Notes: generated from the letters alone by a model not told the origin. Positions 24,878 through 34,550 are shown, counted from the first letter of the stretch. The stretch: 64,000 bases of DNA from an uncultured bacterium (GCA_905214465.1 CAJMMD010000004.1:50342-114341); one strand, 5' to 3'. A program made the numbers and translations.

Positions 24878-25846
24878 CTAGTACTCGACAACACCCATAT
24901 AGCGACGGAAATCGGGATCGTGATCAAACACCTTGCCGCGTGCAGCACGCAGCTCGCAGTTCATGGCGTAGAACAGCACCGGGTCCAGATAGGCACGGAC
25001 ACTCGCCGGCACGGCTTCCATACCGTACTCCTTGGCATCGAGCACCATCAGCGTATCGGTATGCGTCTTAAGGAACGCAAGGGCGCGCTCGTCCATAGCA
25101 CGGCACTCGCTGGAGCCCATCTGCAGGAAGTAAAAAACGCCATCCTGAGTAGCCTCGAAGGGGCCGTGGAAGTACTCGGCAGAGTGGATGTAGCTGCAGT
25201 GCTGCCACTGCATCTCCATAAGAGAGCAGATAGCGAAACCGTAGGTCTGGCTAAAGTTGGGACCGCTGCCCAGAATGTAGAAGAACTCGTGCTCCTGGCA
25301 AAGCTTGGCAAAACGATCACCTAGCTCGGCATTTACCTTCTCACGTGCCGGGGGAAGAATCTTATCCATCTCGGCGATACCGGCATACATATCGGCAAGA
25401 TCGGCGTAGCCCTCCTGCTGATCGAGCAGCTCGGCCGCAAGCGACAGCGAAATGCCAGCGGGGACCTCGGCCTGCGGCACGCCCTCGCCCCACGGGTAGA
25501 CCCACGTGGTCCACTTGCCGGAGTCAATCTTGGATCCAGCGTTGTCGGTCTGGGCGATCACCGTAGCGCCGGCAGCAAGGGCAATCTCGCAGCCCTCGAC
25601 GACCTCGGGGGTGTTGCCACTGTGGCTGCAAGCAATGACCAGGGATTTCTCACCCAAGCGGCGCGGGCGCATGATATCAAACTCGCGAGCCGTATAGATA
25701 TACGAAGTGAAGGTGGTTGCCTCGCGCTGCAGAAGCTCATGAGCCGGGATCAAATCGATCATGGAGCCACCGCAAGCAATCCAGTAGACGCTGTCGAACT
25801 TGCCCTTCTCGGCAATTGCCTCTTTGATCAGATCGTGTGCGTTCAT
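24878..25846 (-). CDS. frlB: Fructoselysine-6-phosphate deglycase-like SIS protein
   Basis: This 322-residue double-SIS-domain protein would split fructoselysine 6-phosphate to glucose 6-phosphate and lysine. WIACGGSMIDLIPAHELL and ACSHSGNTPEVVEG form the first sugar-phosphate site, and SAEYFHGPFEAT the second. The C-terminal DHDPDFRRYMGVVEY strongly recalls the end of E. coli FrlB. The ATG at 25846 follows AAAGGAA. It lies next to FrlC-like and FrlD-like genes as in frlABCDR. Glucoselysine-6-phosphate deglycase is the main alternative. Confidence 0.9.
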   Translation of the reverse strand: MNAHDLIKEAIAEKGKFDSVYWIACGGSMIDLIPAHELLQREATTFTSYIYTAREFDIMRPRRLGEKSLVIACSHSGNTPEVVEGCEIALAAGATVIAQTDNAGSKIDSGKWTTWVYPWGEGVPQAEVPAGISLSLAAELLDQQEGYADLADMYAGIAEMDKILPPAREKVNAELGDRFAKLCQEHEFFYILGSGPNFSQTYGFAICSLMEMQWQHCSYIHSAEYFHGPFEATQDGVFYFLQMGSSECRAMDERALAFLKTHTDTLMVLDAKEYGMEAVPASVRAYLDPVLFYAMNCELRAARGKVFDHDPDFRRYMGVVEY

Positions 25847-25908
25847 ATCCAGTTCCTTTCTTGTTTGGTCCGCAATCAATGACGTTGGCTGCGTGGCCGA
25901 TAGTTGTT

Positions 25909-26760
25909 TTAGTCAATCAGATATTTCTCGAATGCGGCCATGTTCTTGGCATCTGCCGCCGCCGGGTCATCGTAGTAACGCCCGTCCGTGATTTCCTGGC
26001 CCAGCATGCCATCGAAACCATGGGCATTAAGCGTGGCGACGAAGGCGTCCATATCGTGCTTGCCATCGCCCCACACCAGATGGCCATACGGGTCACCGTC
26101 GATAAAGTGCATCTCGTGAATTGCCCCATCACCAAAGGCGGCAAACCAGTCCTCGAGCGTCTCGCCCGCAACGCCCATCGCGGTTGTATCAACCATGGGC
26201 TGTAAGTACGGGCTCGCGACCTCGTCAATCATGCGCTTCGCATCGGAAACCGTCGTTACAAGGTTGCTCTCCTCGGGACGCAGGCTTTCCATCGTAAGCA
26301 CCAGACCGTGCTCACCGGCATACTCCGCCAGAATGGACAAGTGCTCGCGGCTGCGCTTCCAGGCTTCATCGCGGTCCTCGTCCCAGTCGCCCCAGCCCGA
26401 GTTGACGGACATACGGTCGCACCCAAGTACCTCGGCAAGCTCAATGCCGTGCTTAAAGTACGCCAGGCTGCGCTGTTCATGCAGCGGTTTGCGTGCGCAG
26501 TACTGCCAAGGATAGACAACATTCTCGGGGCACAGAGTACGATACCTAAGCCCACGGTCTGCAGCCTTTTTCGCCAGGACCTCAGCCTCAAAGTAGCCCG
26601 TGTGGTCGAGCGTCACATGCGGCTCCGCACACCACAGCTCAATGGACTCAAAGCCCAAACGCTGCTGCACATCAAGGAAGTAATCGAGCGACCACATGAT
26701 GTAGTGGATATTCATGCCCGCAATCTGTTCGCGGCGCAGCGTCGGTTTGGATTCAGACAT
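25909..26760 (-). CDS. frlC: FrlC-like sugar epimerase/isomerase
   Basis: This 283-residue xylose-isomerase-like TIM barrel resembles FrlC, which interconverts fructoselysine and psicoselysine. Likely metal ligands are the Glu in MESLRPEESN, the Asp in PMVDTTAMG, the His in MHFIDGD and the Glu in GQEITDGRY. It starts one base after the amidohydrolase stop, so the two are coupled. The symbol rests on context as well as likeness, because the superfamily is broad. Confidence 0.8.
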   Translation of the reverse strand: MSESKPTLRREQIAGMNIHYIMWSLDYFLDVQQRLGFESIELWCAEPHVTLDHTGYFEAEVLAKKAADRGLRYRTLCPENVVYPWQYCARKPLHEQRSLAYFKHGIELAEVLGCDRMSVNSGWGDWDEDRDEAWKRSREHLSILAEYAGEHGLVLTMESLRPEESNLVTTVSDAKRMIDEVASPYLQPMVDTTAMGVAGETLEDWFAAFGDGAIHEMHFIDGDPYGHLVWGDGKHDMDAFVATLNAHGFDGMLGQEITDGRYYDDPAAADAKNMAAFEKYLID

Positions 26761-26761
26761 C

Positions 26762-28345
26762 TTATGCCTCCTTATTTCGATCGAACACGATTTGTCCGTC
26801 CGACATCGTCATATCAACCGAAAGATCGCGTGCGTCGCGATAATCGAGGTCGAACACATCCCGATCGAGCACGCAGATATCGGCAAGCTTGCCGACCTCA
26901 AGCGTACCCAGTTCGTCTTCGCGCATCAGATCGTACGCGCCCCCGGCAGTCCAAGCACGCAAGAGCTCGACAAGCGTCAGCGCGTTGGCCTCATTCACGG
27001 GCAGTCCATCGTCGAAGTATCCACCGCACGCGCTGTAGATTGACTCGCCCAGGCTCGGAATCAGCAGTGGCAAATCCGTACCACAACACACCGTGCATCC
27101 GGAATCTTCCATGCCGCGGCGATTCCAGCTGTGCATAAGTCGCGTCTCGCCAATTTGTCGACGCATCATCGACAGGCAATCCTCGCGCCGGTCCAGCGTC
27201 AAAATCTGCGGATAGACCTCGCAAATTCCACCTAACTTGCCAAACTCGACAAGATCGGTCGGATCAGAGTTCTCGAGATCGGTAATCGCATGGCGGCGAA
27301 GCAACCGTCCATGCTCGTCTCGAGGCAGCGAGGCATAGAGCGCCACGGTGCGACGAACGGCGCCATCGCCCTGGCAATGCAAGGAATATCGGAAGCCGTC
27401 AGCATCAATTGCGCGCAGCTCGTTCTCAATCAGATCCCACTCGGGCTCCTCGACAACCGTTTTGCCGGCAGCTCCCGCATCGGCCGTGTCCTCATAGGGG
27501 TCAATCATCTCGGCAAGCCCCGCCCATACGCCGCGATCGGTCATACGGTTGAAGCCAGAAAAACGAACGAACGGTCCCCGGAAGCGCTCTCGTGCCTCGC
27601 GAGCATACGACAGATTTGCACCGGCACCCACCGGCTGCGACATCATAGAGACGCGAACCGTCAGCTCGCCAGATTCTTCACGGCGAGCCATTTCGTCGGC
27701 AAAACCGTAGTAGTCATCAAACGCCATCTCCTTGATGGCGGTAACGCCGCGCTCGTTAAGCATGCTCATGTAGTCCGAATACCCCGCACGTACCTCGGGC
27801 AGCGCGAGGAAATCGCTCATCATGCGCCAGATCTTCTCGGCATAGCACGCCTGGGGCGTGAAGCCGTATCGCGCACTGGCGGCAGCATTGAGAACGCAGG
27901 TCTCCGCACCCGGTGTAAAGCAGACGACAGGGATATCGCCAAAACAATCGTCAAACACAGCCGCCGTATTTGCGTTCTCGGCATCCGATGCCAACGTTTC
28001 GGGTAGGTTGTGGCCAAAAGCCGCCGCGCAATCCGGATGATCTTCTTTCCATGCACGCAAGAGCGACACGGCCTCTTTGGCATCAGCGATGCCGGACAGA
28101 TCAGGCCCCAACGTCCGCAGCGCCCAGCCTGTATAGAAGGTATGCACATCGATCAGGCCAGGCATGACGGTGCGGTCACCCAGGTCAACTACCTCGTCCG
28201 CCTGGGTCAAATACGAAGCTAGCTCACACTTGGTGCCAACAGCCTCAATTCGATTGCCACGGACCGCTACGAAACCTTCAAACGGCAGGTCCCCCGTACC
28301 GGTAAAGACGCTCTTAGACGTCAGGACCGTCAAACGATCAGACAT
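26762..28345 (-). CDS. YtcJ-like amidohydrolase (Amidohydro_3)
   Basis: This 527-residue cytoplasmic metallohydrolase matches the YtcJ family: MPGLIDVHTFY holds the first metal motif with Thr in place of the second His, YSLHCQGDGAVRRTV the middle His, and a final CCGTDLPLL the Asp. The family includes deacylases acting on N-acyl amino acids and amines. The ATG at 28345 follows GTAGGTGG, 9 bases after the transporter stop. It might trim acylated or peptide-bound Amadori compounds taken up by the transporter. Confidence 0.85.
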   Translation of the reverse strand: MSDRLTVLTSKSVFTGTGDLPFEGFVAVRGNRIEAVGTKCELASYLTQADEVVDLGDRTVMPGLIDVHTFYTGWALRTLGPDLSGIADAKEAVSLLRAWKEDHPDCAAAFGHNLPETLASDAENANTAAVFDDCFGDIPVVCFTPGAETCVLNAAASARYGFTPQACYAEKIWRMMSDFLALPEVRAGYSDYMSMLNERGVTAIKEMAFDDYYGFADEMARREESGELTVRVSMMSQPVGAGANLSYAREARERFRGPFVRFSGFNRMTDRGVWAGLAEMIDPYEDTADAGAAGKTVVEEPEWDLIENELRAIDADGFRYSLHCQGDGAVRRTVALYASLPRDEHGRLLRRHAITDLENSDPTDLVEFGKLGGICEVYPQILTLDRREDCLSMMRRQIGETRLMHSWNRRGMEDSGCTVCCGTDLPLLIPSLGESIYSACGGYFDDGLPVNEANALTLVELLRAWTAGGAYDLMREDELGTLEVGKLADICVLDRDVFDLDYRDARDLSVDMTMSDGQIVFDRNKEA

Positions 28346-28354
28346 CACAACCAC

Positions 28355-29818
28355 CTACGCCGGAAGCATGCCAGAAATTGCCGTTACGATCAGGCCAAAG
28401 ACGACCATGAAGATGAAGAACTTCCAAATGGTCTTCCACCATTGGCCAAACGAAATCTTAGCCACGCCAAGGCCGGCAACCGTCATGCCCGCCACGGGAC
28501 TGATGGTGTTGATGGTCTGGTTGGCAAACTGGAGCGCGGTAACGGCCGCCTCGGGATTGAGGCCCATGAGCTCGGTCAGGGGGCCCATAACGGGCATGGT
28601 GAGTGCCGCCAGGCCAGAACTCGAGGGAACCAGCAAAGAGAGCAGGCCAAGGACGATATACATAAACGTGGTGTAGACGGCGGCGGGTGCACCGGCGAGC
28701 GCAGTAGCGAGCGCCTGGAGGATGGTGTCGATGATCATGCCGCCCTCGGCGATGACCAGAATACCGCGAGCGATACCGATAACGATGGCGGCGTACGCAA
28801 AGTCGGCGAGACCTTTAACGAACTCCTCAGCAATCGTCTGCTGGTCAAGACCGCCCAGGATACCGGCAAGCAAGCCCATGCCAAGGAACACGGCGGAAAT
28901 CTCATTCATGTACCAACCCTGGGTCACAAGACCCCAGACGATAATGCCCATACCGCAAGCAAAATCGATAAGCACGAGCTTCTGACGGGTAGTGAACTCT
29001 TCCTCGATGGAGACATCGGTCACGGAAAACTCGATACGCTTGAGCTTATCGTCCTCGTACGTAATGGACGACTCGGGGTTTTTCTTGACGCGCATGGCGT
29101 AGCGCATGGCCCATGCGATACCGACGGCAGTGAAGATGACCCAAGAAACAGCGCGCAGCCACAGCTGAGGATTGCCCTCGATACCAATGATGCCTTGGGC
29201 GATCAAAACATTAAACGGGTCGATGGTCGAAGCACAATATCCCAGGTTAGGACCAAGGAAGCAGATGATGAATGCCGTCATCGAGTCATAACCGATACCC
29301 ATCATGATGGGAATGAAGATGGCATAGAACGGCAGGGCTTCCTCAGACATACCAAACGTGGTGCCGCAAATGGACAGCAACGTCATCGTGATGGGAATGA
29401 TGAGGATGTCCTTGTTCTTGAGCTTTTTAATCACACGGCTCATGCCGGCATTCAAAGCGTTGGTCTTGGTGATGATTGCGAACGACCCGCCAATCAATAA
29501 GACGAACGCAACGACGTCGGCAGCCTCCTGGATGCCCTTAGTGGGCGCTTGCAGGACCGCGAAGATATCCTGCCCCAGATTGATGGTCTCGCCGGTCTCG
29601 GAATCGGTGTAGTTCTTATCGACCTGTTCATAGGTTCCAGCAACGGCGACTTCACGCTCGCCCGCCGCTGTCGAAATCGTCTTGCGCTGATACTGACCAG
29701 AGGGAACGATCCAAGTCAAGACCGCAAAGACAACAATCAGCAAGAACATGATCGTATAGACATGCGGTAATTTGAACTTAAAACGTCTGTTTGTCTTCTT
29801 CGCCTTCGTATCTGACAT
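28355..29818 (-). CDS. YfcC-family (DcuC-like) membrane carrier
   Basis: This 487-residue protein has about 12 membrane helices and the YfcC/DcuC pattern (TMTLLSICGTTFGMSEEALP, then LVPSSSGLAALTMPVMGP). Members carry C4-dicarboxylates, basic amino acids or small peptides. It is the first gene of the frl-type operon, taking the place of the FrlA permease, so uptake of fructoselysine or related compounds is the likely role. The ATG at 29818 has GGAGG five bases upstream. Confidence 0.88.
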   Translation of the reverse strand: MSDTKAKKTNRRFKFKLPHVYTIMFLLIVVFAVLTWIVPSGQYQRKTISTAAGEREVAVAGTYEQVDKNYTDSETGETINLGQDIFAVLQAPTKGIQEAADVVAFVLLIGGSFAIITKTNALNAGMSRVIKKLKNKDILIIPITMTLLSICGTTFGMSEEALPFYAIFIPIMMGIGYDSMTAFIICFLGPNLGYCASTIDPFNVLIAQGIIGIEGNPQLWLRAVSWVIFTAVGIAWAMRYAMRVKKNPESSITYEDDKLKRIEFSVTDVSIEEEFTTRQKLVLIDFACGMGIIVWGLVTQGWYMNEISAVFLGMGLLAGILGGLDQQTIAEEFVKGLADFAYAAIVIGIARGILVIAEGGMIIDTILQALATALAGAPAAVYTTFMYIVLGLLSLLVPSSSGLAALTMPVMGPLTELMGLNPEAAVTALQFANQTINTISPVAGMTVAGLGVAKISFGQWWKTIWKFFIFMVVFGLIVTAISGMLPA

Positions 29819-29860
29819 AGATACCTCCAAAGAACTCGAGACTGCATCGCATCTCGCTTC

Positions 29861-29883
29861 AACGTTTGCACAAGGCAAACGTT
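29861..29883. promoter_or_regulatory. Perfect dyad, candidate operator of the frl-type operon
   Basis: AACGTTTGC and GCAAACGTT are nine-base perfect arms with a five-base spacer. The site lies just downstream of the predicted transcription start. Two GTTCTAT repeats (29881-29887, 29891-29897) adjoin it. It fits repression by the neighbouring GntR protein. Confidence 0.6.
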
Positions 29884-29897
29884 CTATGACGTTCTAT

Positions 29898-29926
29898 AGG
29901 TTACCAGCAGCTTTTCTCGCTATCAA
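29898..29926 (-). promoter_or_regulatory. Promoter of the frl-type operon
   Basis: On the minus strand TTGATA (29921-29926) and TAACCT (29898-29903) are spaced by exactly 17 bases, about 80-110 bases before the carrier start. Confidence 0.65.
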
Positions 29927-29990
29927 GATAATTTCAAACTGATTGCCGCAACGCGGTTGAACGGTTGCGTTTGCGCCGTGAACGGTATGG

Positions 29991-30021
29991 AAACGCCCGG
30001 TGAGATGATCCACCGGGCGCT
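29991..30021 (-). terminator. Intrinsic terminator after gntR
   Basis: On the minus strand CGCCCGGTG and CACCGGGCG form a nine-base stem with an eight-base loop, followed by TTTCC. It isolates the regulator gene from the operon it probably controls. Confidence 0.75.
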
Positions 30022-30036
30022 TTCATACGCAATGTC

Positions 30037-30780
30037 CTAGATGTCAAAAACGTAGCGAGACCCAACGATCCGCTGACGACCGATGATAAACGGCCGCCGC
30101 TGCTCGTCGAAAAAGAAGGCTTCCATATAAAACAAGGGTTCGCCAACGGGAACTGCCAACAACCGAGCGACCTCGGGCGACGCACACGCGATCTCAAGCG
30201 TGCATGGGTCGGTAAACGCGGGCGTGCGGCCCGTCCGGTTGCGCACGAACTCAAAAATGGATTGGTTAGATAGAGGTGCCGTTGATAGATAGGCGTTGTC
30301 CTCGTAAACATATATGTTGTTCTCGAGCATGACAGGGACGCCATCGGCAGTACGCACGCGCTCAACGCAGATCAAGTCAGTTCCAACGGGAACACCAAAG
30401 AACTGTGCTTCGGTGGAATCCGCCGGCAGCATCTTTCTCGAAATGACACGCGCCCCCGGTTCCATTCCGTTAACGCGGCATGCGTCCGAAAAACTCTGGA
30501 CGTCATCCTTCTGGCGAATCTTGCGCTTGAGCTTGGGGGCATTGACAAACGTGCCTTTCCCCTGTCGCTTCGTTAGATAACCCTGTTGGACGAGCTCCTC
30601 AATAGCGCGTCGCACGGTAACGCGGCCAACTTTATAGCTCTCAGCCAATTCGAATTCGTTGGGTATCCGCGCACCTGCCTTGTAGGCACCGGAGTTGATT
30701 TCGTTTTTGATGATATCGATAACCTGTTGGTACAGCGGTATCGCTGCTTTATCGTCAGTTAGCCCTTCAGTCGGTGGCAT
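30037..30780 (-). CDS. GntR/HutC-family regulator, FrlR-like
   Basis: This 247-residue regulator has an N-terminal GntR winged helix (IPNEFELAESYKVGRVTVRR at about 39-58, then GYLTKRQGKGTFV) and a C-terminal UbiC/UTRA effector domain (from about 95), which usually binds sugar phosphates. FrlR of E. coli has the same architecture. The gene lies immediately upstream of the operon and has its own terminator. The effector may be a phosphorylated fructosamine. GGAGAGGG precedes the ATG. Confidence 0.9.
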   Translation of the reverse strand: MPPTEGLTDDKAAIPLYQQVIDIIKNEINSGAYKAGARIPNEFELAESYKVGRVTVRRAIEELVQQGYLTKRQGKGTFVNAPKLKRKIRQKDDVQSFSDACRVNGMEPGARVISRKMLPADSTEAQFFGVPVGTDLICVERVRTADGVPVMLENNIYVYEDNAYLSTAPLSNQSIFEFVRNRTGRTPAFTDPCTLEIACASPEVARLLAVPVGEPLFYMEAFFFDEQRRPFIIGRQRIVGSRYVFDI

Positions 30781-30800
30781 ATACCCTCTCCAAGCACAAT

Positions 30801-30819
30801 TAAGTCTAAAACGGACTTA
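30801..30819. promoter_or_regulatory. Dyad upstream of the gntR gene
   Basis: TAAGTC and GACTTA are six-base perfect arms with a seven-base spacer, 20-40 bases before the regulator start. It may be an autoregulatory site, but it differs from the dyad at 29861-29883. Confidence 0.4.
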
Positions 30820-30907
30820 GGGGCATTCAACAAGTCCTTAAGCCCGCATTAGCGTAAAGTATGCTAGGTGTCGCACCAAAATGTCGGCTATTTACTCATC
30901 AGACCCG

Positions 30908-30928
30908 AAAAACGCGCAACTACCGCGC
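30908..30928 (-). terminator. Weak terminator after the HAD gene
   Basis: On the minus strand a short CGCG/CGCG stem with a seven-base loop is followed by TTTTT, directly after the HAD stop. Confidence 0.5.
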
Positions 30929-30930
30929 TC

Positions 30931-31590
30931 CTAAGAAAGCTCCAGCAGCTCCGGCAGCTGGTCGATAATCTTGTCTGCGGCATCCTGGCTAAAGCCAAAG
31001 CGCTCCTCGCGCTTGGCAATGACCGTCAGGCCGGCTCGCTTACCCGCGGTAATGCCCGGAACGGAATCCTCAACGCAGCAGCAACGGACCGCAGGCAGCC
31101 CCAACAGGTCCAGCGCATGCAGGTAGATGTCGGGCTCGGGCTTGCTCTCCTTAAACTGTTCGCCGCTCACCACGTACTCAAAGGCATCCGACAGACCACA
31201 TGCATCGAGTACTTCCTCGATGCTGTCCATGGGAGACGAACTCGCCAACGCCACGCGAACGCCGCGGCGCGGCAACTCTCGAATCGTATCCACAGCGCCC
31301 GGGTTAATCAAAGCCTGATAGTCGCGCGGACGCTTATGCGCCCACTCGTCCCAACGGGCCAACGCTTCCTCGCCAGTGAAGTGCCCTTTACCGGCGCGCT
31401 CAAACCAATCGACCAGCATATGCAGGAAGAACTGATGCGAGGTACCGACCTGTCCATTCAACTCCTCTTGAGTCAGATTCAACCCAAGCTCCTTGGCAAA
31501 CGCGGCAGTCTCCCCCAGGTAGTAATACTCGGTATCGACGATGACGCCATCCATGTCAAAGATAACGGCGTCGAACGGAAATGCGGACAC
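30931..31590 (-). CDS. HAD-family phosphatase/phosphoglucomutase-like
   Basis: This 219-residue HAD protein has the nucleophile motif FDMDGVIVD (11-19), a helical cap, the Ser of ALASSSP, the Lys of KESKPEPDIYLHAL and the acidic VEDSVPGI. It looks like beta-phosphoglucomutase or a sugar-phosphate phosphatase. The start is GTG at 31590, with GGAGG at five bases; the longer frame would include a terminator hairpin. It is not obviously linked to the frl operon. Confidence 0.88.
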   Translation of the reverse strand: MSAFPFDAVIFDMDGVIVDTEYYYLGETAAFAKELGLNLTQEELNGQVGTSHQFFLHMLVDWFERAGKGHFTGEEALARWDEWAHKRPRDYQALINPGAVDTIRELPRRGVRVALASSSPMDSIEEVLDACGLSDAFEYVVSGEQFKESKPEPDIYLHALDLLGLPAVRCCCVEDSVPGITAGKRAGLTVIAKREERFGFSQDAADKIIDQLPELLELS

Positions 31591-31604
31591 GGCACCCTCC
31601 CCAA

Positions 31605-31632
31605 CAAAAGGGCGCCCGCAAGCGGACGCCCG
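31605..31632 (-). terminator. Intrinsic terminator before the HAD ribosome site
   Basis: On the minus strand GGGCGTCCGC and GCGGGCGCCC (one G-U pair) form a tight hairpin followed by TTTT. It ends the Cof-type HAD transcript, and the next GTG start lies 15 bases further on. Confidence 0.75.
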
Positions 31633-31653
31633 AATCATGCACTATCGGCGATT

Positions 31654-32496
31654 CTAACCCAGCAGCTTATCCAGCGCCACCGCAATACCGTCTTCGTTGT
31701 TATTGGCGGTCACCATCTGGGCAACTGCCTTAACCTCATCGACGGCGTTGCCCATGGCAACACCGGTGCCGGCCCACTCAATCATGGACTTGTCGTTCTG
31801 GCCGTCGCCAAACGATACGACCTCACTGGCGTCGATGCCAAGCTTGGGCAGGGCACCATCGAGCGCACGGGCCTTGTCGATACCGGGCGCCGTGTACTCA
31901 AAGTACCAGTCGGCCGTAAACATGCCCGAAAGCGTCTGGGTAAAGGGCGCATACATCTCCTCGTAATGCGCCTGCAGATAGGCCGGGTCGCCCGCAGTGA
32001 GTAGCTTGTCCACGGGATAAGCATCAGCGACCTCATGCAGGCTCTCCACCTCGCGAATCTTAAGATCGCACGCGTCGCGCTCATACTTGACGATATTCTT
32101 CTGCGAGCCGTCAGGCAGCGTGATCATGCAATGGTACGAGTCCTCGACGTGCAAATCGCGACCAAGCGAAATCATAGGGATCACGTCAAAATTACGCAGG
32201 TGATCAATCAGGCGATGCAATTCGTCGGCAGGCATAGCCTGATCGAACAGCACCTCGTCGGTCTGGGCATCGACCACATGCGCGCCATTAAAGGCAACTA
32301 GCAGACCGTCATGGTTTTGAAGGTCGAGCTCCTGCGCCAAGGCGTGCAGCCCCCATGCGGGACGGCCCGAAGCCAAGATGAGCTTAATGCCCGACTCCTG
32401 CGCCGCGAGCAGCTTCTCGCGCGTACGCGGGCTGATGACCTTTTGGTCGTTGGTGAGCGTACCGTCGATATCCATTGCGATGGCTTTGATTGCCAT
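31654..32496 (-). CDS. Cof-type HAD-IIB phosphatase
   Basis: This 280-residue HAD has the nucleophile motif MDIDGTLTND, LASGRPAWGLHAL, a large Cof-type cap and the C-terminal SFGDGQNDKSMIEWAG, followed by GVAMGNAVDEVK. Such enzymes dephosphorylate sugar phosphates or flavin-type cofactors; the substrate is not visible. The ATG at 32496 has GGGAGG upstream. Confidence 0.92.
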   Translation of the reverse strand: MAIKAIAMDIDGTLTNDQKVISPRTREKLLAAQESGIKLILASGRPAWGLHALAQELDLQNHDGLLVAFNGAHVVDAQTDEVLFDQAMPADELHRLIDHLRNFDVIPMISLGRDLHVEDSYHCMITLPDGSQKNIVKYERDACDLKIREVESLHEVADAYPVDKLLTAGDPAYLQAHYEEMYAPFTQTLSGMFTADWYFEYTAPGIDKARALDGALPKLGIDASEVVSFGDGQNDKSMIEWAGTGVAMGNAVDEVKAVAQMVTANNNEDGIAVALDKLLG

Positions 32497-32667
32497 ATGT
32501 GCCTCCCTGTCATTGAGCAACCTTGTCTGAGCCATCATACAGAACACCCACGGCGGCGCTGTTTGCAACGGGAAAAATGTCATATTGTCCCAAACATGAA
32601 CGACGCGCCTTCGACGATTGCGATGCCCGTCGAGGCGCCTCCCGATACATTCCATCCTATCCAAATA

Positions 32668-32702
32668 GCAAAGGGCCCGCATCCCAACGGATACGGGCCC
32701 CT
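32668..32702 (-). terminator. Intrinsic terminator of pgi
   Basis: On the minus strand GGGCCCGTATCC and GGATGCGGGCCC form a 12-base stem with one G-U pair and a short loop, followed by TTTGC. Confidence 0.75.
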
Positions 32703-32732
32703 TTCAGCCATAAGCCAACTCGGCCGTAAAAA

Positions 32733-34427
32733 CTACTTGCGATGAGCGCGATAGAACTCGATGAGCGCCTGGGTCGAAGCGTCCTGCTCGGCCTTGGCGG
32801 CGTCGTCGTGGAAGGCCGGGGTGATCTGCTTGGCAAGCTGCTTGCCCAGCTCGACGCCCCACTGGTCGTAGGAGTCGATGCCCCAGACCGTGCCCTCGAC
32901 AAACGTGATGTGCTCGTACAGGGCGATGAGCTCGCCGAGTGCGAACGGGGTCAGCGTGTCGCCGAAGATCGAGGTCGTCGGACGGTTGCCCTCAAAGCAG
33001 CGGGCCGGGACGATCTGCTCGGGCGTGCCCTCGGCACGAACCTCGTCGGCCGTCTTACCAAAGGCGAGCGCCTTGGTCTGGGCCAGGAAGTTGCCCAGGA
33101 ACAGCTCGTGGACGTCCTGGCCGCTGTCGGTTGCGGGGTTGGCAGTGTTGGCGAAAGCGATAAAGTCGGCCGGGACCACCACGGTGCCCTGGTGCAGCAG
33201 CTGGTAGAAGGCGTGCTGACCGTTGGTACCGGGCTCGCCCCAGAAGATCTCACCGGTATCGGAGGTCACAGCGCTGCCGTCCCAGCGGACGTGCTTGCCG
33301 TTGGACTCCATGGTGAGCTGTTGCAGGTAGGCCGGGAAGCGGTGCAGATACTGGCAGTACGGCAGCACGGCGTGGCTCTTGGAACCGAAGAAGTTGACGT
33401 ACCAGACGTTGAGCAGGCCCATCAGCGCGACGGCGTTGTTCTCGAGCGGGGTGTTGCAGAAGTACTCGTCGATGGCGTGGAAGCCCTCAAGGAACTGCTG
33501 GAAGCGCTCGGGGCCGAGCACGACGATCAGCGACAGACCCACGGCGGAGTCGACGGAATAGCGGCCGCCGACCCAGTTCCAAAAACCGAAGGCGTTGGCG
33601 GGGTCGATACCGAAGGCCTCGACCTTTTCGAGCGCGGTGGAAACGGCGACGAAGTGCTTTGCCACGGCCTCGGCGTTCTGCTCATCGGAGCCATCGATGG
33701 CGCCCTGAGCCTTGAGCTGCTCGAGCATCCAGGTCTTGACCTCGCGGGCGTTGGTGAGGGTCTCGAGCGTGGTGAAGGTCTTGGAGACGATGATCACGAG
33801 CGTGGTCTCGGGATCCAGACCCTTGAGCTTCTCGGCCTGGTCGTTGGGATCGATGTTGGAGATATAGCGGCAATCGATACCGGCGTCGGCATAGGGACGC
33901 AGGGCCTCGTAAGCCATGACCGGGCCCAGATCGGAGCCGCCGATGCCGATGGACACCAGGTGCTCGATCTTTTTGTCGGTAACACCCTTCCACTCACCGG
34001 AGCGCACGCGCTCGGCGAAGGCATACATGCGGTCGAGAACCTCGTGCACGTCGGCGACGACGTCCTGGCCGTCGACGATGAGCTGGCCCTTCTCGCTTGC
34101 CGGGCGGCGCAGCGCGGTGTGCAGGACGGCGCGGTCCTCGGTGGTGTTGATGTGCTCGCCGGAGAACATGGCGTCGCGGCGCTCCTCGAGCTTCACCTCG
34201 CGGGCAAGATCGCACAGCAGCTTGACGGTCTCATCAGTCACCAGGTTCTTGGACAGGTCGAAGTGCAGGTCACCGGCGTCAAAGCTCAGCTTGTTCACGC
34301 GCTCGGCATCGGCGGCGAACCAGGCCTTGAGGTCGATACCCTCGGCCTCGAGCTTCTCCTGATGGGCCTCGAGCGCCTTCCAAGCGGCAGTCGACGTAGC
34401 ATCGATAGGTGCGGCAACAGTTGCCAT
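32733..34427 (-). CDS. pgi: Glucose-6-phosphate isomerase
   Basis: This 564-residue enzyme interconverts glucose 6-phosphate and fructose 6-phosphate. It has the sugar-phosphate SIS site [18 protein letters not shown], the [13 protein letters not shown] loop, the catalytic Glu region [13 protein letters not shown] and a C-terminal [10 protein letters not shown] signature. Its length matches the long PGI form. The ATG at 34427 follows GAGGAGG. It would receive glucose 6-phosphate made by the FrlB-like enzyme. Confidence 0.96.
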   Translation of the reverse strand: MATVAAPIDATSTAAWKALEAHQEKLEAEGIDLKAWFAADAERVNKLSFDAGDLHFDLSKNLVTDETVKLLCDLAREVKLEERRDAMFSGEHINTTEDRAVLHTALRRPASEKGQLIVDGQDVVADVHEVLDRMYAFAERVRSGEWKGVTDKKIEHLVSIGIGGSDLGPVMAYEALRPYADAGIDCRYISNIDPNDQAEKLKGLDPETTLVIIVSKTFTTLETLTNAREVKTWMLEQLKAQGAIDGSDEQNAEAVAKHFVAVSTALEKVEAFGIDPANAFGFWNWVGGRYSVDSAVGLSLIVVLGPERFQQFLEGFHAIDEYFCNTPLENNAVALMGLLNVWYVNFFGSKSHAVLPYCQYLHRFPAYLQQLTMESNGKHVRWDGSAVTSDTGEIFWGEPGTNGQHAFYQLLHQGTVVVPADFIAFANTANPATDSGQDVHELFLGNFLAQTKALAFGKTADEVRAEGTPEQIVPARCFEGNRPTTSIFGDTLTPFALGELIALYEHITFVEGTVWGIDSYDQWGVELGKQLAKQITPAFHDDAAKAEQDASTQALIEFYRAHRK

Positions 34428-34550
34428 AGAGTCCTCCTCAGCATACGGGCGCACGCCTCCATGCGCCCGGACATTCAGATGCCACTATTCTAGCGCAGGT
34501 CAAGACTATAATCAGCGAGCGTTGCCTATCGGCCCCCAAACGGCAACCGA

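Noticed and set aside
32742..34493. 583-codon open frame antisense to pgi
   Set aside because: pgi is unmistakable on the other strand. The antisense frame is Gly/Val/Asp-rich with no motif, a usual shadow in GC-rich coding DNA.
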